40,076 nt of DNA from an uncultured Cryomorphaceae bacterium (GCA_913043005.1 CAJWKU010000016.1:1-40076); one strand, 5' to 3'; shown: positions 7,904 to 17,339, numbered from the stretch's first letter. Numbers and translations: made by a program. Notes: generated from the letters alone by a model not told the origin.

Positions 7904-8539
7904 TTATAAATCGGGCTGCGGAGTGTATCTGAGGTAGGGCTTGATTTCTCTATACCCTTTAGGGAACTTTTCGGGAATCTCCTCTGTTGGAATGGAAGGA
8001 ACAACGATACATTCCTCTCCGTGCTTCCAGTTTACTGGTGTTGCTACTTGGTAATCTGAGGTGAGCTGTAGCGAGTCGACAACCCGCAGTACTTCATCGA
8101 AATTGCGTCCAGTGGATGCTGGATAAGTAATAGTTAGCTTGATCTTCTTATCTGCTCCAATAACAAACACCGACCGTACTGTCAGAGTGTCATCTGCGTT
8201 AGGATGAATCATATCGTAAAGATCAGAAACCTTCCGGTCTGGGTCAGCAATGATTGGGAAGTTGACTGTAGTGTTTTGTGTCTCATTAATATCTCCAACC
8301 CATCCTTTATGAGAATCAACTGGATCAACGCTTATAGCAAGTATCTTCACATTGCGTTTATCAAATTCTGGCTTTATGTTTGACATGTAGCCTAGTTCAG
8401 TTGTACACACTGGAGTGTAATCCTTAGGATGCGAAAAGAGGATCCCCCAAGAATCACTAAGCCAGTCATGAAAATTGATGTTTCCGTGAGTTGTTACTGC
8501 ATAGAAGTCAGGTGCAACATCTCCAAGTCTTAACGCCAT
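7904..8539 (-). CDS. 1-Cys peroxiredoxin (Prx6/AhpC-TSA type)
   Basis: 211 residues, the usual length of the Prx6 subfamily. The peroxidatic Cys is C45 in HPKDYTPVCTTELG, where the common form is HPxDFTPVCTTEL. The C-terminal dimerisation arm with VVPSIPTEE, a KFPKGY segment and KPYLRYT is characteristic of the subfamily. It reduces peroxides in the cytoplasm. A strong Shine-Dalgarno sequence AGGAGG (complement of 8544-8549) sits 4 bases before the ATG and fixes the start. It is separate from the cox operon by the methyltransferase gene and 264 AT-rich bases, so it probably has its own promoter. A link to oxidative stress during CO oxidation is only a guess. Confidence 0.94.
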   Translation of the reverse strand: MALRLGDVAPDFYAVTTHGNINFHDWLSDSWGILFSHPKDYTPVCTTELGYMSNIKPEFDKRNVKILAISVDPVDSHKGWVGDINETQNTTVNFPIIADPDRKVSDLYDMIHPNADDTLTVRSVFVIGADKKIKLTITYPASTGRNFDEVLRVVDSLQLTSDYQVATPVNWKHGEECIVVPSIPTEEIPEKFPKGYREIKPYLRYTPQPDL

Positions 8540-8803
8540 TTTGCCTCCTAAATAAAAATTTAAGTTTAGGGTTTACAGTTAGAACTGGGATTTTTTTATC
8601 TAAAAATAACATTTTATAAATAATTTTCCCAAACTTTTTTTGTGTGGAATATAAATGTAATATTTAATTTTGCAAATTGATAATCACCTAAATTTATTAA
8701 TTAAAAAATATTAACGTTAAATAATATTGTAATCTAAACTAAAAAATATTGAAGTGTTAAATCTTGAGTTAATAGAGCTTTTTCAAGAAGAAACAACCAA
8801 TAG

Positions 8804-9436
8804 TTATGTATATCTGTCCTTTGGAACTTTGAGGAAACGAAAAAATATGAACTCCTGCTCTTTTTTGGCTGGAGTGATATGGACTTCTTTTCTTTCCTCT
8901 ATCAACTTAAAATTATCACCTAGTTCGGCTATCATTTTCTCAGAGTCATATTGCACAATTTCCAAACCACTGCATTTTTCAGGACCTCCAATTGCAAAAG
9001 TCGCTATGATGAGATGGCCTTCTGGCTTTAAAGCATTTTTTAATGTCTTTACATAAATTTCCCTATCGGATTGGTCTGTTAGAAAATGAAAGAGAGCTCT
9101 ATCGTGCCAAAGTGAAAACTTTTGTGGTGCATCAAATTGAGTAATGTCAGATACAATCCACTCAATGCTTTTTGCTGAATCACCAAGTCTTTTTTTGGCT
9201 CTAGCTATCGCATTTTCTGAAATATCTAAAACTGTCAAATTCGTGTAGTATTCTTTACCTAGGTGATCTACTAGAACTGAAGTACCACCACCAACATCAA
9301 TGATTGCCTCATTACTTACAACATTAGTACTACGGATAAGCTCAAGAGATAGCTTTGGTTCTTTTTGGTACCAGCTCACTTCTGAGGGAGACTTCTCTTG
9401 ATAGACATCTCCCCAATGCTTTCTTCTATCAAACAT
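8804..9436 (-). CDS. class I SAM-dependent methyltransferase
   Basis: 210 residues. The opening DRRKHWGDVYQEKSPSEVSW is typical of a small-methyltransferase family annotated as thiopurine- or tellurite-resistance-like. The SAM-binding motif I is IIDVGGGTSVLVDHL near residues 44-58, followed by an acidic LTVLDIS strand end (motif II), IEWIVSDI and a LWHDRALFHFLTD segment. The substrate cannot be predicted; detoxification of small molecules is common in relatives. It lies between the cox operon and the peroxiredoxin, on the same strand, 88 bases after the last cox gene. Whether it is cotranscribed with cox is unclear. Confidence 0.85.
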   Translation of the reverse strand: MFDRRKHWGDVYQEKSPSEVSWYQKEPKLSLELIRSTNVVSNEAIIDVGGGTSVLVDHLGKEYYTNLTVLDISENAIARAKKRLGDSAKSIEWIVSDITQFDAPQKFSLWHDRALFHFLTDQSDREIYVKTLKNALKPEGHLIIATFAIGGPEKCSGLEIVQYDSEKMIAELGDNFKLIEERKEVHITPAKKEQEFIFFRFLKVPKDRYT

Positions 9437-9523
9437 TATAAAATCCTATATGACAAACTATTATGAAATAATTTTTCATTCGTTATATTCAGAACTACTA
9501 ATAAGAAGATGATGCTGGCTTAT

Positions 9524-10498
9524 CTAATTCTCAAGGACCTCAATGTATTTCTCCGGCTCAGCATCGAAAGAGACTTTGCAGCCATCGCAACAGAAATAAA
9601 CCGTGTGAGCTCCATATTCTAAGACATGTTTGGCATCCTTTTTTGAAACTGCTACTCTACAAACCGGATTGATATAAGTGTCGTCATTAATCGCAGTGTC
9701 AGATTCCTGATCCAATTTTCTATTTGGACCTCTAAAGAACTGTACAATCTCTGCCAGGATTGATATAGCTATCTCCTCGGGTAATTTCGCATTAATATCC
9801 ATCCCAACTGGAGTTTTAAGCTCGTTAATTCGATTTGCGCTCAGTTCGGTCTGTAAAAGATATTCTTTAATCTTTACTGATTTCCGCAGACTTGAAATAA
9901 AGCCAACATAATTGCAACTTGTTTCAAGAGCCTTTCTGATGGACTCCTCATCATCTTCCCCCTGAGTGGCAACTACAATGAACGTATTTTTATCAATATT
10001 AATTTTTGAAAAGTCCACTCGATCATAAATATTTTTGACCCCAGGAAACATACCTTTGTTGACGTCATTACTGAGGACATGTACCCTAAGGTTCGTGGCA
10101 ATGGCCAATTTTGATAGCGCCCTTGCAATGTTCGATTTGCCTACAATTATTAATTGCGGATTAGGTGTTATTGGTTCTATAAATAATTCCATGGTTCCTC
10201 CGCTATGACAAGTCATGCGATATATTTTGTGACTACTATCCTCGCTATTCCCTTCATCTGGATCAATGCGAACTAAGCGACTTTTATTCTCTCTTATAGC
10301 TTCTTGAGCCTCTTTCACGGCAATTCCTTTGACGCATCCTCCTCCAATCCAACCTATCATAGTACCATCTTTAAGTATTATGGCCTTATCACCGGGTTTG
10401 CCTGAGCTTGGTGCTTCCCGCCAGATAACTTGGGCAACTGCGAATTCCTCACCTTCTCCCATGTACTTAGAGATTTGATCGATTAGGTCATTATACAT
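9524..10498 (-). CDS. XdhC/CoxI-family protein with C-terminal YHS domain
   Basis: 324 residues. The XdhC part carries the WIGGGCVKG motif near residue 50, the FIEPI linker, a Rossmann-like LIIVGKSNIARALSKLA segment, and a YVGFISS-KTPVGMDI-like C-terminal region. XdhC-type proteins bind molybdopterin cytosine dinucleotide and help insert or sulfurate the Mo cofactor of CO dehydrogenase or xanthine dehydrogenase. From residue 274 a YHS-like domain is fused on: NPVCRV with C280, then VYFCCDGC with C303, C304 and C307, and PEKY. YHS domains are associated with metal binding, often copper. CODH has a Mo-S-Cu centre, so a role in metal delivery is a tempting inference. It overlaps coxE by 8 bases and is the last cox gene. 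Confidence 0.88.
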   Translation of the reverse strand: MYNDLIDQISKYMGEGEEFAVAQVIWREAPSSGKPGDKAIILKDGTMIGWIGGGCVKGIAVKEAQEAIRENKSRLVRIDPDEGNSEDSSHKIYRMTCHSGGTMELFIEPITPNPQLIIVGKSNIARALSKLAIATNLRVHVLSNDVNKGMFPGVKNIYDRVDFSKINIDKNTFIVVATQGEDDEESIRKALETSCNYVGFISSLRKSVKIKEYLLQTELSANRINELKTPVGMDINAKLPEEIAISILAEIVQFFRGPNRKLDQESDTAINDDTYINPVCRVAVSKKDAKHVLEYGAHTVYFCCDGCKVSFDAEPEKYIEVLEN

Positions 10499-11624
10499 GG
10501 CTCAAGTATTTTTCTAACTCCATCAAACTTTCGAGGTTATGAGCAGATTCAAAAGTATGAATCTCTGGCAAAGCAGCCTTCATTCCTTTAGCTAAGGGTT
10601 TATAGCCCTCCATACCTTTCAAAGGATTCAGCCAAATTACTTTGCTCGTTCTCAGTTTTATTTTTTTCAACTCTTCTGATAACAATTCAGGTTCGCCTGT
10701 ATCCAGGCCGTCACTAAGTATGACGGTTATACTCCTTCCATTAAGTACCATTTTGGAATATTGATCATTAAATTCTTGCAGGCATTTTCCTATTACTGTC
10801 CCACTAGACCAGTGGTCAGAATTAGTGTTCATTTGTAGCATTGCTTGATCAATCTGAACTTTCTCTATGAACTCAGTTATTCTCAACAATTTTGTGCTGA
10901 AAACGAAAGCTTCAATATTTTTGAAATTCGATTTTAGAGTCCAGATAAATTTGAGGAGATAAAAGGAATACTTATCCATTGACCCGCTGACGTCAAGTAG
11001 AATTATCATACGGTATTTTTCAAATTTTCTATTCTTCTTTAAAAGCTCAAAAAAATTGTCACCTTGAGACAAATTTCTACGGATAGTTTTCCTAAAATCA
11101 ATTTTTCCATCCTTTGAAGCTCTCAAACGTCGCTTCAACCGATGATTTAATTGTAACAGGAGTTTTTCAGCCAATTCATCCATTAAGAGATGGTCAATGT
11201 CTGCTACTTTGGAAAAATCTGTTTTCCGAAGAGACTCCATTTTATTAGCTCCCGAAACGGTACGAGCTCCATCTTTTTTGGTTTCTTCCTCATCCCCAGA
11301 ACCAACTAAAACAACTGACTCCTTAGTTTGCTTGATAATTTTGGTTTGCTTTCTGGTTCGAGTTTTAGGCATGTATTCATGCCTCTTTTTTCTCCAGTAA
11401 ATATCAAAACAACGATCGAAGATGGAATGTTCTTCTTCACAACTACAAAAGATTGATCTCAGGGCAATCTTAAAACTTTTACTATCATTAATAAATCCAC
11501 TTTTGGCAGCCATCAGGGCCTCTTCAGAATGATTAAGACCAATTGACAACTCATGGCTACGGCATAACTCACAGAAACCCAAAACTGAGGCTTCGAGGCC
11601 GGAATAATTGTTGTAATGTTGCAT
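10491..11624 (-). CDS. coxE: CoxE, VWA-domain CO dehydrogenase maturation protein
   Basis: 377 residues, the normal CoxE length. The C-terminal half is a von Willebrand A domain with the MIDAS motif ILLDVSGSM (D211, S213, S215), a later SSGTVIG threonine region and ILSDGLDTG. The N-terminal half is helical with a basic, Lys-rich linker near residues 80-110 and three Cys in the stretch CSC-DRC. In Oligotropha, CoxD (AAA ATPase) and CoxE act together after CODH assembly to build the [CuSMoO2] site. Here the gene lies 5 bases after coxD and overlaps the XdhC-type gene by 8 bases, so it is tightly coupled with both. Confidence 0.92.
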   Translation of the reverse strand: MQHYNNYSGLEASVLGFCELCRSHELSIGLNHSEEALMAAKSGFINDSKSFKIALRSIFCSCEEEHSIFDRCFDIYWRKKRHEYMPKTRTRKQTKIIKQTKESVVLVGSGDEEETKKDGARTVSGANKMESLRKTDFSKVADIDHLLMDELAEKLLLQLNHRLKRRLRASKDGKIDFRKTIRRNLSQGDNFFELLKKNRKFEKYRMIILLDVSGSMDKYSFYLLKFIWTLKSNFKNIEAFVFSTKLLRITEFIEKVQIDQAMLQMNTNSDHWSSGTVIGKCLQEFNDQYSKMVLNGRSITVILSDGLDTGEPELLSEELKKIKLRTSKVIWLNPLKGMEGYKPLAKGMKAALPEIHTFESAHNLESLMELEKYLSHV

Positions 11625-11629
11625 GGTTA

Positions 11630-12511
11630 TTAGGCTTCAATCTCATTCAGGATTGAATCGATTCCTTGTCCTCTAATATTGGTAATATCTTTATCCGACT
11701 TTAGAATTACCCCCAAGGATTTGTCTATGTATTCGTGAGTAAAAGATTTAGCACCTAAAGCAATAAGTCCTTCCGCCCAGTCTATGGTTTCGGCGATACC
11801 GGGAGACTTTTCTAATTTTACACTTCGTAGATATTGAACAAACTTGACCAATTGAGAGGCAAGAACCTGGTTTATGTCGGGTAGGTGCTTGTTGATAATC
11901 GCTAATTCTTTCTGGAACTCTGGATACGGGACCCAATGATATAGGCATCTTCTCTTCAATGCATCACTCAACTCCCGAGTCCGATTAGAAGTTAAAACAA
12001 CGATAGGTATATGATTGGCTTTGATGGTACCCATCTCTGGGATACTAATTTGATAGGCCGAAAGAAGCTCCAATAGAAAAGCCTCAAACTCTTCATCAGC
12101 CCGATCTATTTCATCAATAAGCAAAACGGGCGCCTTATCAGACTCTGTGATAGCCTGGAGGAGTGGTCTCTTCAGTAGAAATTCATCTCCGAAGATATAA
12201 GACTCTTTTTCTGCAGAGCTTAATACCGAACTTTCTGTAAGTTTTATAGATAATAATTGCTTTTGATAGTTCCATTCATAAATAGCTGAATTGACATCTA
12301 GACCTTCATAACATTGCAACCGGATTAATTTTGTATTTAAGTAGGATGCTATAATTTGCGAAGCTTCGGTCTTACCTACACCTGGAGGTCCTTCGAGTAG
12401 TAAGGGTTTTTTTAACTTCAGCATAAGTAGAAGAATCGTGGCAAACTCCTCTTCAACCACATAACCCGAGCTATCTAACTTCTTAATAAGATGGGAAATA
12501 TCTGGTAACAT
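11630..12511 (-). CDS. coxD: CoxD, MoxR-family AAA+ ATPase
   Basis: 293 residues. Walker A is GPPGVGKT at 41-48, Walker B is VLLIDEIDRADEEFEAFLLE, and sensor 1 is VVLTSNRTRELSDALKRRC with its Arg finger region, as in MoxR-type ATPases. In the cox system CoxD is a chaperone-like ATPase needed to sulfurate the Mo centre and insert copper into apo-CoxL, working with CoxE. Its start overlaps the coxG stop by a single base, and coxE follows 5 bases later. Confidence 0.93.
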   Translation of the reverse strand: MLPDISHLIKKLDSSGYVVEEEFATILLLMLKLKKPLLLEGPPGVGKTEASQIIASYLNTKLIRLQCYEGLDVNSAIYEWNYQKQLLSIKLTESSVLSSAEKESYIFGDEFLLKRPLLQAITESDKAPVLLIDEIDRADEEFEAFLLELLSAYQISIPEMGTIKANHIPIVVLTSNRTRELSDALKRRCLYHWVPYPEFQKELAIINKHLPDINQVLASQLVKFVQYLRSVKLEKSPGIAETIDWAEGLIALGAKSFTHEYIDKSLGVILKSDKDITNIRGQGIDSILNEIEA

Positions 12512-13062
12512 TATGATGAAAATTCGTCCTTGCCTTTAAACATTCCACCAATCTTACTTTTAAGGACTGAACCCATCATTGACCCTGCATTTAGATTGTT
12601 GTCAAATTCTTGCCCTGCTAATTGAGCTTTGAAATTTGCAATGAACTGTTTGAGTAGTTGGTCCGAAACATCATTGATTAGTCTTGATCCAAACTGTGCA
12701 ATAGTTCCAACAATATTAACTGTCATCTTGAAATTCACGTTCGTTCCTTTATCCGAAGATTGGAGATCGCCATTCATTATCATGTCAGCACTTCCTTTTC
12801 CTTTGGAATCAAGGCCTTTTCCACTCATTACCATTCTGTAATCTGAACTGTCAAGCTCAACCATTTCAATATCACCGTCAAACTGGGCTTTTATAGGTCC
12901 AAATTTTAAGGTTACTTCTCCTTTATAATGTGTATCATCAATTTGCTGAGTAATAGCGGCTCCTGGTACGCATGAAGCAACTTCCATAGGGTTGCTCAAA
13001 TTAGCCCAAACCTTATCTATGGGCTCTTCAATTTCAAAACTTTTTTCAATTACTGCTTCCAT
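12511..13062 (-). CDS. coxG: CoxG, SRPBCC-family CO dehydrogenase membrane-anchor protein
   Basis: The chosen ATG at 13062 gives 183 residues. An in-frame TTG at 13095 would add 11 residues that do not fit the family, whose members start right at the first strand. The fold is SRPBCC: EAVIEKSFEIEEPIDKVWA, then VASCVPGA, YKGEVTLKFGPIKAQFDG and a GKGSADMIM segment, with a long C-terminal helix containing QFGSRLINDVSDQLLKQF. CoxG proteins are reported to anchor CODH at the membrane and help pass electrons to quinones. It follows coxL by about 100 bases and touches coxD. No strong Shine-Dalgarno sequence is visible. Confidence 0.92.
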   Translation of the reverse strand: MEAVIEKSFEIEEPIDKVWANLSNPMEVASCVPGAAITQQIDDTHYKGEVTLKFGPIKAQFDGDIEMVELDSSDYRMVMSGKGLDSKGKGSADMIMNGDLQSSDKGTNVNFKMTVNIVGTIAQFGSRLINDVSDQLLKQFIANFKAQLAGQEFDNNLNAGSMMGSVLKSKIGGMFKGKDEFSS

Positions 13063-13163
13063 ATTTCTGATTAGTTTTTTTAAGAAGCGGGTCAACTATT
13101 ATCTTTAATTGTCAACCCGGCTCTTCAAAGGATAAATCTCTATTATGTGAACTCTTACTAAAC

Positions 13164-15551
13164 TTAAATTTTGGTATCTGTATCCAGCAACCCCTTCTCT
13201 TGCAAGGCCTTAAAAATCTTGAACGGAGTAATAGGAATGTCCAGATGAGTAATTCCATATGGCTTAAGTGCATCACAAATAGCATTGGCAATAGCTGGTG
13301 GAGCACCAACAGTTGGTGACTCTCCGACTCCTTTAGCTCCAATAGGATGATGTGGACTGGGTGTTATAGTATGACCGGTTTCCCAACTAGGAGACTCGAC
13401 AGCAGTTGGAACCAAATAATCCATTAAGGTGCCATTGAGAATATTTCCGTCATCATCATACAATAATTCCTCATACATCGCTGGTGCTATTCCTTGGGTT
13501 AACCCACCATGTACTTGACCTTGTACAATCATAGGATTGATGATGTTTCCACAATCGTCGATGGCTACAAATCTTCTGACCTTTATCTCAAAAGTATCCG
13601 GATCAATATCTACAACACAGATATAAGCACCCGATGGGAAGGTTAGATTTGGAGGATCATAATAATGTGTAGCTTCAAATCCAGCTTCCATACCTTGAGG
13701 ATGGTTAGTATAGGCTGCAAAAACAATCTCTTGGATTGTTTTGGACTTCTCCGGGGCTCCTTTAATAAAAAACTTCCCCGGTTCCCATTCCAAATCATCT
13801 TCACTAACTTCCAATAAATAAGCGGCTATTTTCTTAGCCTTATCTCTCAGTTTCCTGGCGGCCATAGCTGCAGCTGCGCCAGCTGTTGGTGTACTTCTAC
13901 TGGCATATGTCCCGAGTCCATAAGGAGCGGTGTCTGTATCACCTTCCTCGATTTGAATGTGTTCGGCTGGAATGCCTAATTCTTCGGCAACAATTTGAGC
14001 GTAAGTGGTCTCATGACCCTGTCCCTGTGACTTAGTTCCAAATCTGGCAATAGCCTTGCCTGTGGGGTGAACTCTTATCTCGGCGCTGTCAAACATTTTA
14101 ATTCCAAGGATATCGAAATCTTTTGACGGACCCGCTCCAACAATTTCGGTAAAGGTTGAGATACCAATTCCCATGAGCTCACCCTTTTTTCGTTTCTCTA
14201 TTTGTTCTTTCCTTAAACCATCATAATCAATAGCATTCATTGCCATTTCAAGGCCGGCTTTATAGTCACCAGAATCATATTCCCATCCGGTCGGAGATTT
14301 CCAGGGGAATTGTTCCTTTTTAATGAAATTCTCAAATCTCAATTGAGCGGGGTCTTTTCCAATTTTCAAAGCCAAAGTATCCACCACAGTTTCAATAGCA
14401 TGAACAGCTTCTGTCACACGGAATGAGCAACGGTAGGCCACACCTCCGGGAGGCTTATTAGTGTACACTGCATCCGCTTCCATATAGGACGTGTCATAAT
14501 CATAAGATCCTGTACCAATTGAAAACATTCCCGTCGGGAATTTGGAAGGGTTTGCTGATGCATCAGTATAGCCATGGTCAGCCAATACTTTAAATCTTGT
14601 AGCCTGGATCTTTCCTTCCTTGGTAGCTGCAATCTCAGCCTTGATATGATAATCTCTGGCGAAAGAATCAGCCTGAAGGTTTTCACTTCTATCTTCAATC
14701 CATTTTATCGGGACACCTGTTAAAAATGATACCGCAATGGCAATTACATAACCCGGATAAACAGGTACTTTCCCACCAAATCCACCACCAATGTCTGGCG
14801 AAATCACTCGTATCTTTTCTTCTGTCAAACCAACATGACCAGCTACCAAAGCAATGACAGTTCTAATTGCATGAGGAGCCTGAGTGGTCATGTACATGGT
14901 GAGAAAATTATTGACTTTCTTATAATCAGCCACACATCCACAAGTCTCCATAGAAGCTACATGAATACGAGGAATGTGCATGGACTCTTCAACGGTAACT
15001 TCGGCTTCATTAAATACCTTTTCTGTTTTTTCTTTATCACCTACTTCCCAGTGCCAGATATGGTTGTCTTTTTTACCTTCTTTATCTGGTCTTAAAACCG
15101 GGGCATCGGCATCCATAGATTTGTGTGGATTCATGAGCGGTTTCATAGGTTCATATTCTACTTTCACCGCTTCCTTGGCGTCTCTTGCGATATATCGGTC
15201 AGATGCAATAACCGCTGCAACTTCTTGGGACTGATACATTACTGTATCCGTGGGCAATACCATTTGGGTATCTGACATCAAAGTAGGCATCCAGTGGAGA
15301 TTATATTGCTCCAGATCTTTGCCAGTTATTACGGCAACCACTCCAGGTATTTCAAGGGCCTTGGAAGCATCTATACTCTTAATTTTAGCATAAGCATAAG
15401 GACTTCTTACAATATCCATATGAAGCATGCCATCCAGTTTAATGTCATCTACATAGTTCCCTTTGCCCTGAATGAAGCGATCATCTTCTTTTCTTTTGAT
15501 GGAATGTCCCATTCCGCCAATTTCTTTTGATGTTTTACATTTCTGTATCAT
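13164..15551 (-). CDS. coxL: CoxL, aerobic CO dehydrogenase large (Mo-Cu) subunit, form I
   Basis: 795 residues, close to the 809 of Oligotropha CoxL. The active-site loop reads GGVAYRCSFR with the copper-binding Cys at residue 375 (family C388), the diagnostic AYxCSFR of form I enzymes. Form II enzymes have AYRGAGR and no such Cys. Other family landmarks are GHSIKRKEDDRFIQGKGNY at the N-terminus, DIGGGFGGKVPVYPGY for cofactor contact, KSQGQGHETTYAQI, and GAKGVGESPTVGAPPAI with the catalytic Glu equivalent in GVGES. It oxidises CO with water to CO2, passing electrons through CoxS and CoxM. The gene is preceded by coxS with an 18-base gap. This is the strongest functional call in the window. 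Confidence 0.97.
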   Translation of the reverse strand: MIQKCKTSKEIGGMGHSIKRKEDDRFIQGKGNYVDDIKLDGMLHMDIVRSPYAYAKIKSIDASKALEIPGVVAVITGKDLEQYNLHWMPTLMSDTQMVLPTDTVMYQSQEVAAVIASDRYIARDAKEAVKVEYEPMKPLMNPHKSMDADAPVLRPDKEGKKDNHIWHWEVGDKEKTEKVFNEAEVTVEESMHIPRIHVASMETCGCVADYKKVNNFLTMYMTTQAPHAIRTVIALVAGHVGLTEEKIRVISPDIGGGFGGKVPVYPGYVIAIAVSFLTGVPIKWIEDRSENLQADSFARDYHIKAEIAATKEGKIQATRFKVLADHGYTDASANPSKFPTGMFSIGTGSYDYDTSYMEADAVYTNKPPGGVAYRCSFRVTEAVHAIETVVDTLALKIGKDPAQLRFENFIKKEQFPWKSPTGWEYDSGDYKAGLEMAMNAIDYDGLRKEQIEKRKKGELMGIGISTFTEIVGAGPSKDFDILGIKMFDSAEIRVHPTGKAIARFGTKSQGQGHETTYAQIVAEELGIPAEHIQIEEGDTDTAPYGLGTYASRSTPTAGAAAAMAARKLRDKAKKIAAYLLEVSEDDLEWEPGKFFIKGAPEKSKTIQEIVFAAYTNHPQGMEAGFEATHYYDPPNLTFPSGAYICVVDIDPDTFEIKVRRFVAIDDCGNIINPMIVQGQVHGGLTQGIAPAMYEELLYDDDGNILNGTLMDYLVPTAVESPSWETGHTITPSPHHPIGAKGVGESPTVGAPPAIANAICDALKPYGITHLDIPITPFKIFKALQEKGLLDTDTKI

Positions 15552-15569
15552 AATTTTTTACGGTTTGGG

Positions 15570-16067
15570 TTATACAAATTCTGGTTCAGTCGATGGCAAT
15601 TCTGCACCTCGCATTTTGGCGCTAGCATACTTGATGGCCTTCACGATATTATTGTAACCAGTGCAGCGACAAAGATTACCAGAGATGCCCCATCGTATCT
15701 CATCTTCAGACGGGTTAGGATTTTTTTCCAACAATTCTACCGCTCTCATCATAATTCCCGGAGTGCAGAAACCACAATGAAGGGCATGATTCTCCTTGAA
15801 TCCTTCTTGAAGTGGATGCAAGCCATCATCAGTAAGGAGACCTTCTACCGTCGCAATCTCTTTTCCATTGACCTGAGCAGCTAATATGGTGCATGATTTG
15901 GCTGACTTTCCATCTATTAATACAGTACAAGCACCACAACTTGAGGTGTCACAACCAATGTGCGTCCCCGTAGAAGATAATTTTTCTCGAATAAGATGTA
16001 CCAGCAAGGTCCTTGGCTCCACTTCGGCTGGCATCTCGGTTCCATTTAATTTGATTTTTATTTCCAT
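15570..16067 (-). CDS. coxS: CoxS, CO dehydrogenase small 2Fe-2S subunit
   Basis: 165 residues with both [2Fe-2S] clusters: the plant-ferredoxin type from C39, C44, C47 and C59 (CDTSSCGAC then KSC), and the helical type from C98, C101, C133 and C135 (CGFCTPG then CRCTGY). Length and spacing match CoxS and related molybdenum hydroxylase small subunits. It carries electrons from the Mo-Cu site in CoxL to the FAD in CoxM. It lies 21 bases after coxM and 18 before coxL, the conserved M-S-L order. Confidence 0.97.
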   Translation of the reverse strand: MEIKIKLNGTEMPAEVEPRTLLVHLIREKLSSTGTHIGCDTSSCGACTVLIDGKSAKSCTILAAQVNGKEIATVEGLLTDDGLHPLQEGFKENHALHCGFCTPGIMMRAVELLEKNPNPSEDEIRWGISGNLCRCTGYNNIVKAIKYASAKMRGAELPSTEPEFV

Positions 16068-16088
16068 AATTAATTGATGTCAGAGTGA

Positions 16089-16955
16089 TTAATTAGCTCT
16101 TTCCATTGCCTTAATGATCATTCGTTTGGTCAGAGCTTTTACAATTCTACGTTTATAGTCTACAGATCCTCTTAGGTCATCCGATGGATTACAATCCTCA
16201 GAAGCATATTGAGCTGCATTTGTTATGGCTGCGTCTTCTAATCTAGTCCCAATTAAGGCCTGCTCAGACCTTTCAGCCTTGAGAGGTGTTGGATTAACAT
16301 TTGTGAGACCAATTCCAGCTGCAGTACACGTTCCGTTGTCATCCCTCGTAATATTTACGGCAACCCCTGCGGTGGCATAATCACCTACTTTCCTTTCGTT
16401 CTTGTGATATGAATTGCCATTCTTACCGGATGTATTAGGAATCCTGATTGCGGTTAAGATTTCGCCTTCCTGGACTGCCGTAGTATAGAATCCCATAAAA
16501 AATTCATTGATGGACACCCATCTGGATTCGTTTTGACCAGTAATTTCAACTTCTGCATCCAGGGCAATCATTATCGCTGGGTGATCATTTGCTGCATCAC
16601 CATGCGCCAGATTTCCCCCAATTGTGCCCCAGTTTCTTACTTGTGGATCAGCTATAAGCTTAGCCGCATCCAAAAAAATTGGGAATTTTGCAGCTATAAT
16701 ATCAGATTCTTCTAACTCTACTTCTCTTGTCATTGCTCCGATTATCAGGTATTCCCCCTCTTCTTTTACAAAAGACAATCCTGGTATATTGTTAATATCA
16801 ACTAGGTGCTCGGGCTCTGCAAATCGAAGTTTCATCATGGGGATGAGGCTATGTCCTCCAGCGAGAATTTTAGCTTCATCACCCAATTCGTTCAGCATTT
16901 TCAGTGCCTCATCCAATGTAGAGGGAGCACTGTATTCAAATGATGATGGGATCAT
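16089..16955 (-). CDS. coxM: CoxM, CO dehydrogenase medium FAD subunit
   Basis: 288 residues, as in Oligotropha CoxM. FAD-binding motifs are AGGHSLIPMMKLR at 32-44 and TIGGNLAHGDAANDHPA near 110-125, the two conserved loops (AGGHS and TIGG) of the family. The C-terminal CO dehydrogenase flavoprotein domain ends with KRRIVKALTKRMI. It passes electrons from CoxS to the respiratory chain. It is the first gene of the operon, with 384 bases of non-coding DNA ahead of it that should carry the operon promoter. Confidence 0.96.
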   Translation of the reverse strand: MIPSSFEYSAPSTLDEALKMLNELGDEAKILAGGHSLIPMMKLRFAEPEHLVDINNIPGLSFVKEEGEYLIIGAMTREVELEESDIIAAKFPIFLDAAKLIADPQVRNWGTIGGNLAHGDAANDHPAIMIALDAEVEITGQNESRWVSINEFFMGFYTTAVQEGEILTAIRIPNTSGKNGNSYHKNERKVGDYATAGVAVNITRDDNGTCTAAGIGLTNVNPTPLKAERSEQALIGTRLEDAAITNAAQYASEDCNPSDDLRGSVDYKRRIVKALTKRMIIKAMERAN

Positions 16956-17339
16956 AATGTGTTTAGCTTAGTGATTAATAATTTAAAATATTCTAAGCCC
17001 CTCATCAGGGGATAAGAATTCCACGCGAAATCATACTTGACTCTATATAGCATAAGCATTGAATTATCTTTCAACTATTTTCTACTTTGGTTCTACATCA
17101 TGCTCATATGTAGCACCTTTTAATGTTCATTGCAACTATGAACTTTCTTCTCCTCTTAATAAAATTGATAAGCCTAATTTGGTATCTTATATTAAACATC
17201 TAACCAATTCTATACATTCATATATTCAGATACTTAGACATATTTGATAAATTGCATACCTAGAATATTCCGTAACTTATAAATTACAAGGAATAAAGTC
17301 AAGTGATTATATACTCACAGATGATGTTGGGTTTATTTA
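16956..17339. other. intergenic region upstream of coxM, probable cox promoter region
   Basis: 384 bases between the first cox gene and the SBBP-repeat lipoprotein. A short GC hairpin, CCCCT at 16998-17002 pairing with AGGGG at 17007-17011, would lie in the coxM leader about 45 bases before the ATG. It lacks a U-run, so it is not a simple terminator. I could not fix a convincing -35/-10 pair. A 62-codon + strand open frame at 17059-17247 has no Shine-Dalgarno sequence or recognisable sequence and is not called. Confidence 0.45.

Noticed and set aside
7768-8004. 78-codon minus-strand frame overlapping the end of the peroxiredoxin gene
   Set aside because: It is mostly the other reading frame of the peroxiredoxin and runs into non-coding DNA; no family similarity.
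8754-9056. 100-codon + strand frame over the methyltransferase gene
   Set aside because: Antisense shadow of a clear methyltransferase coding frame.
17059-17247. 62-codon + strand open frame upstream of coxM
   Set aside because: No ribosome binding site, no recognisable sequence, and biased low-complexity A/T content; chance open frame.
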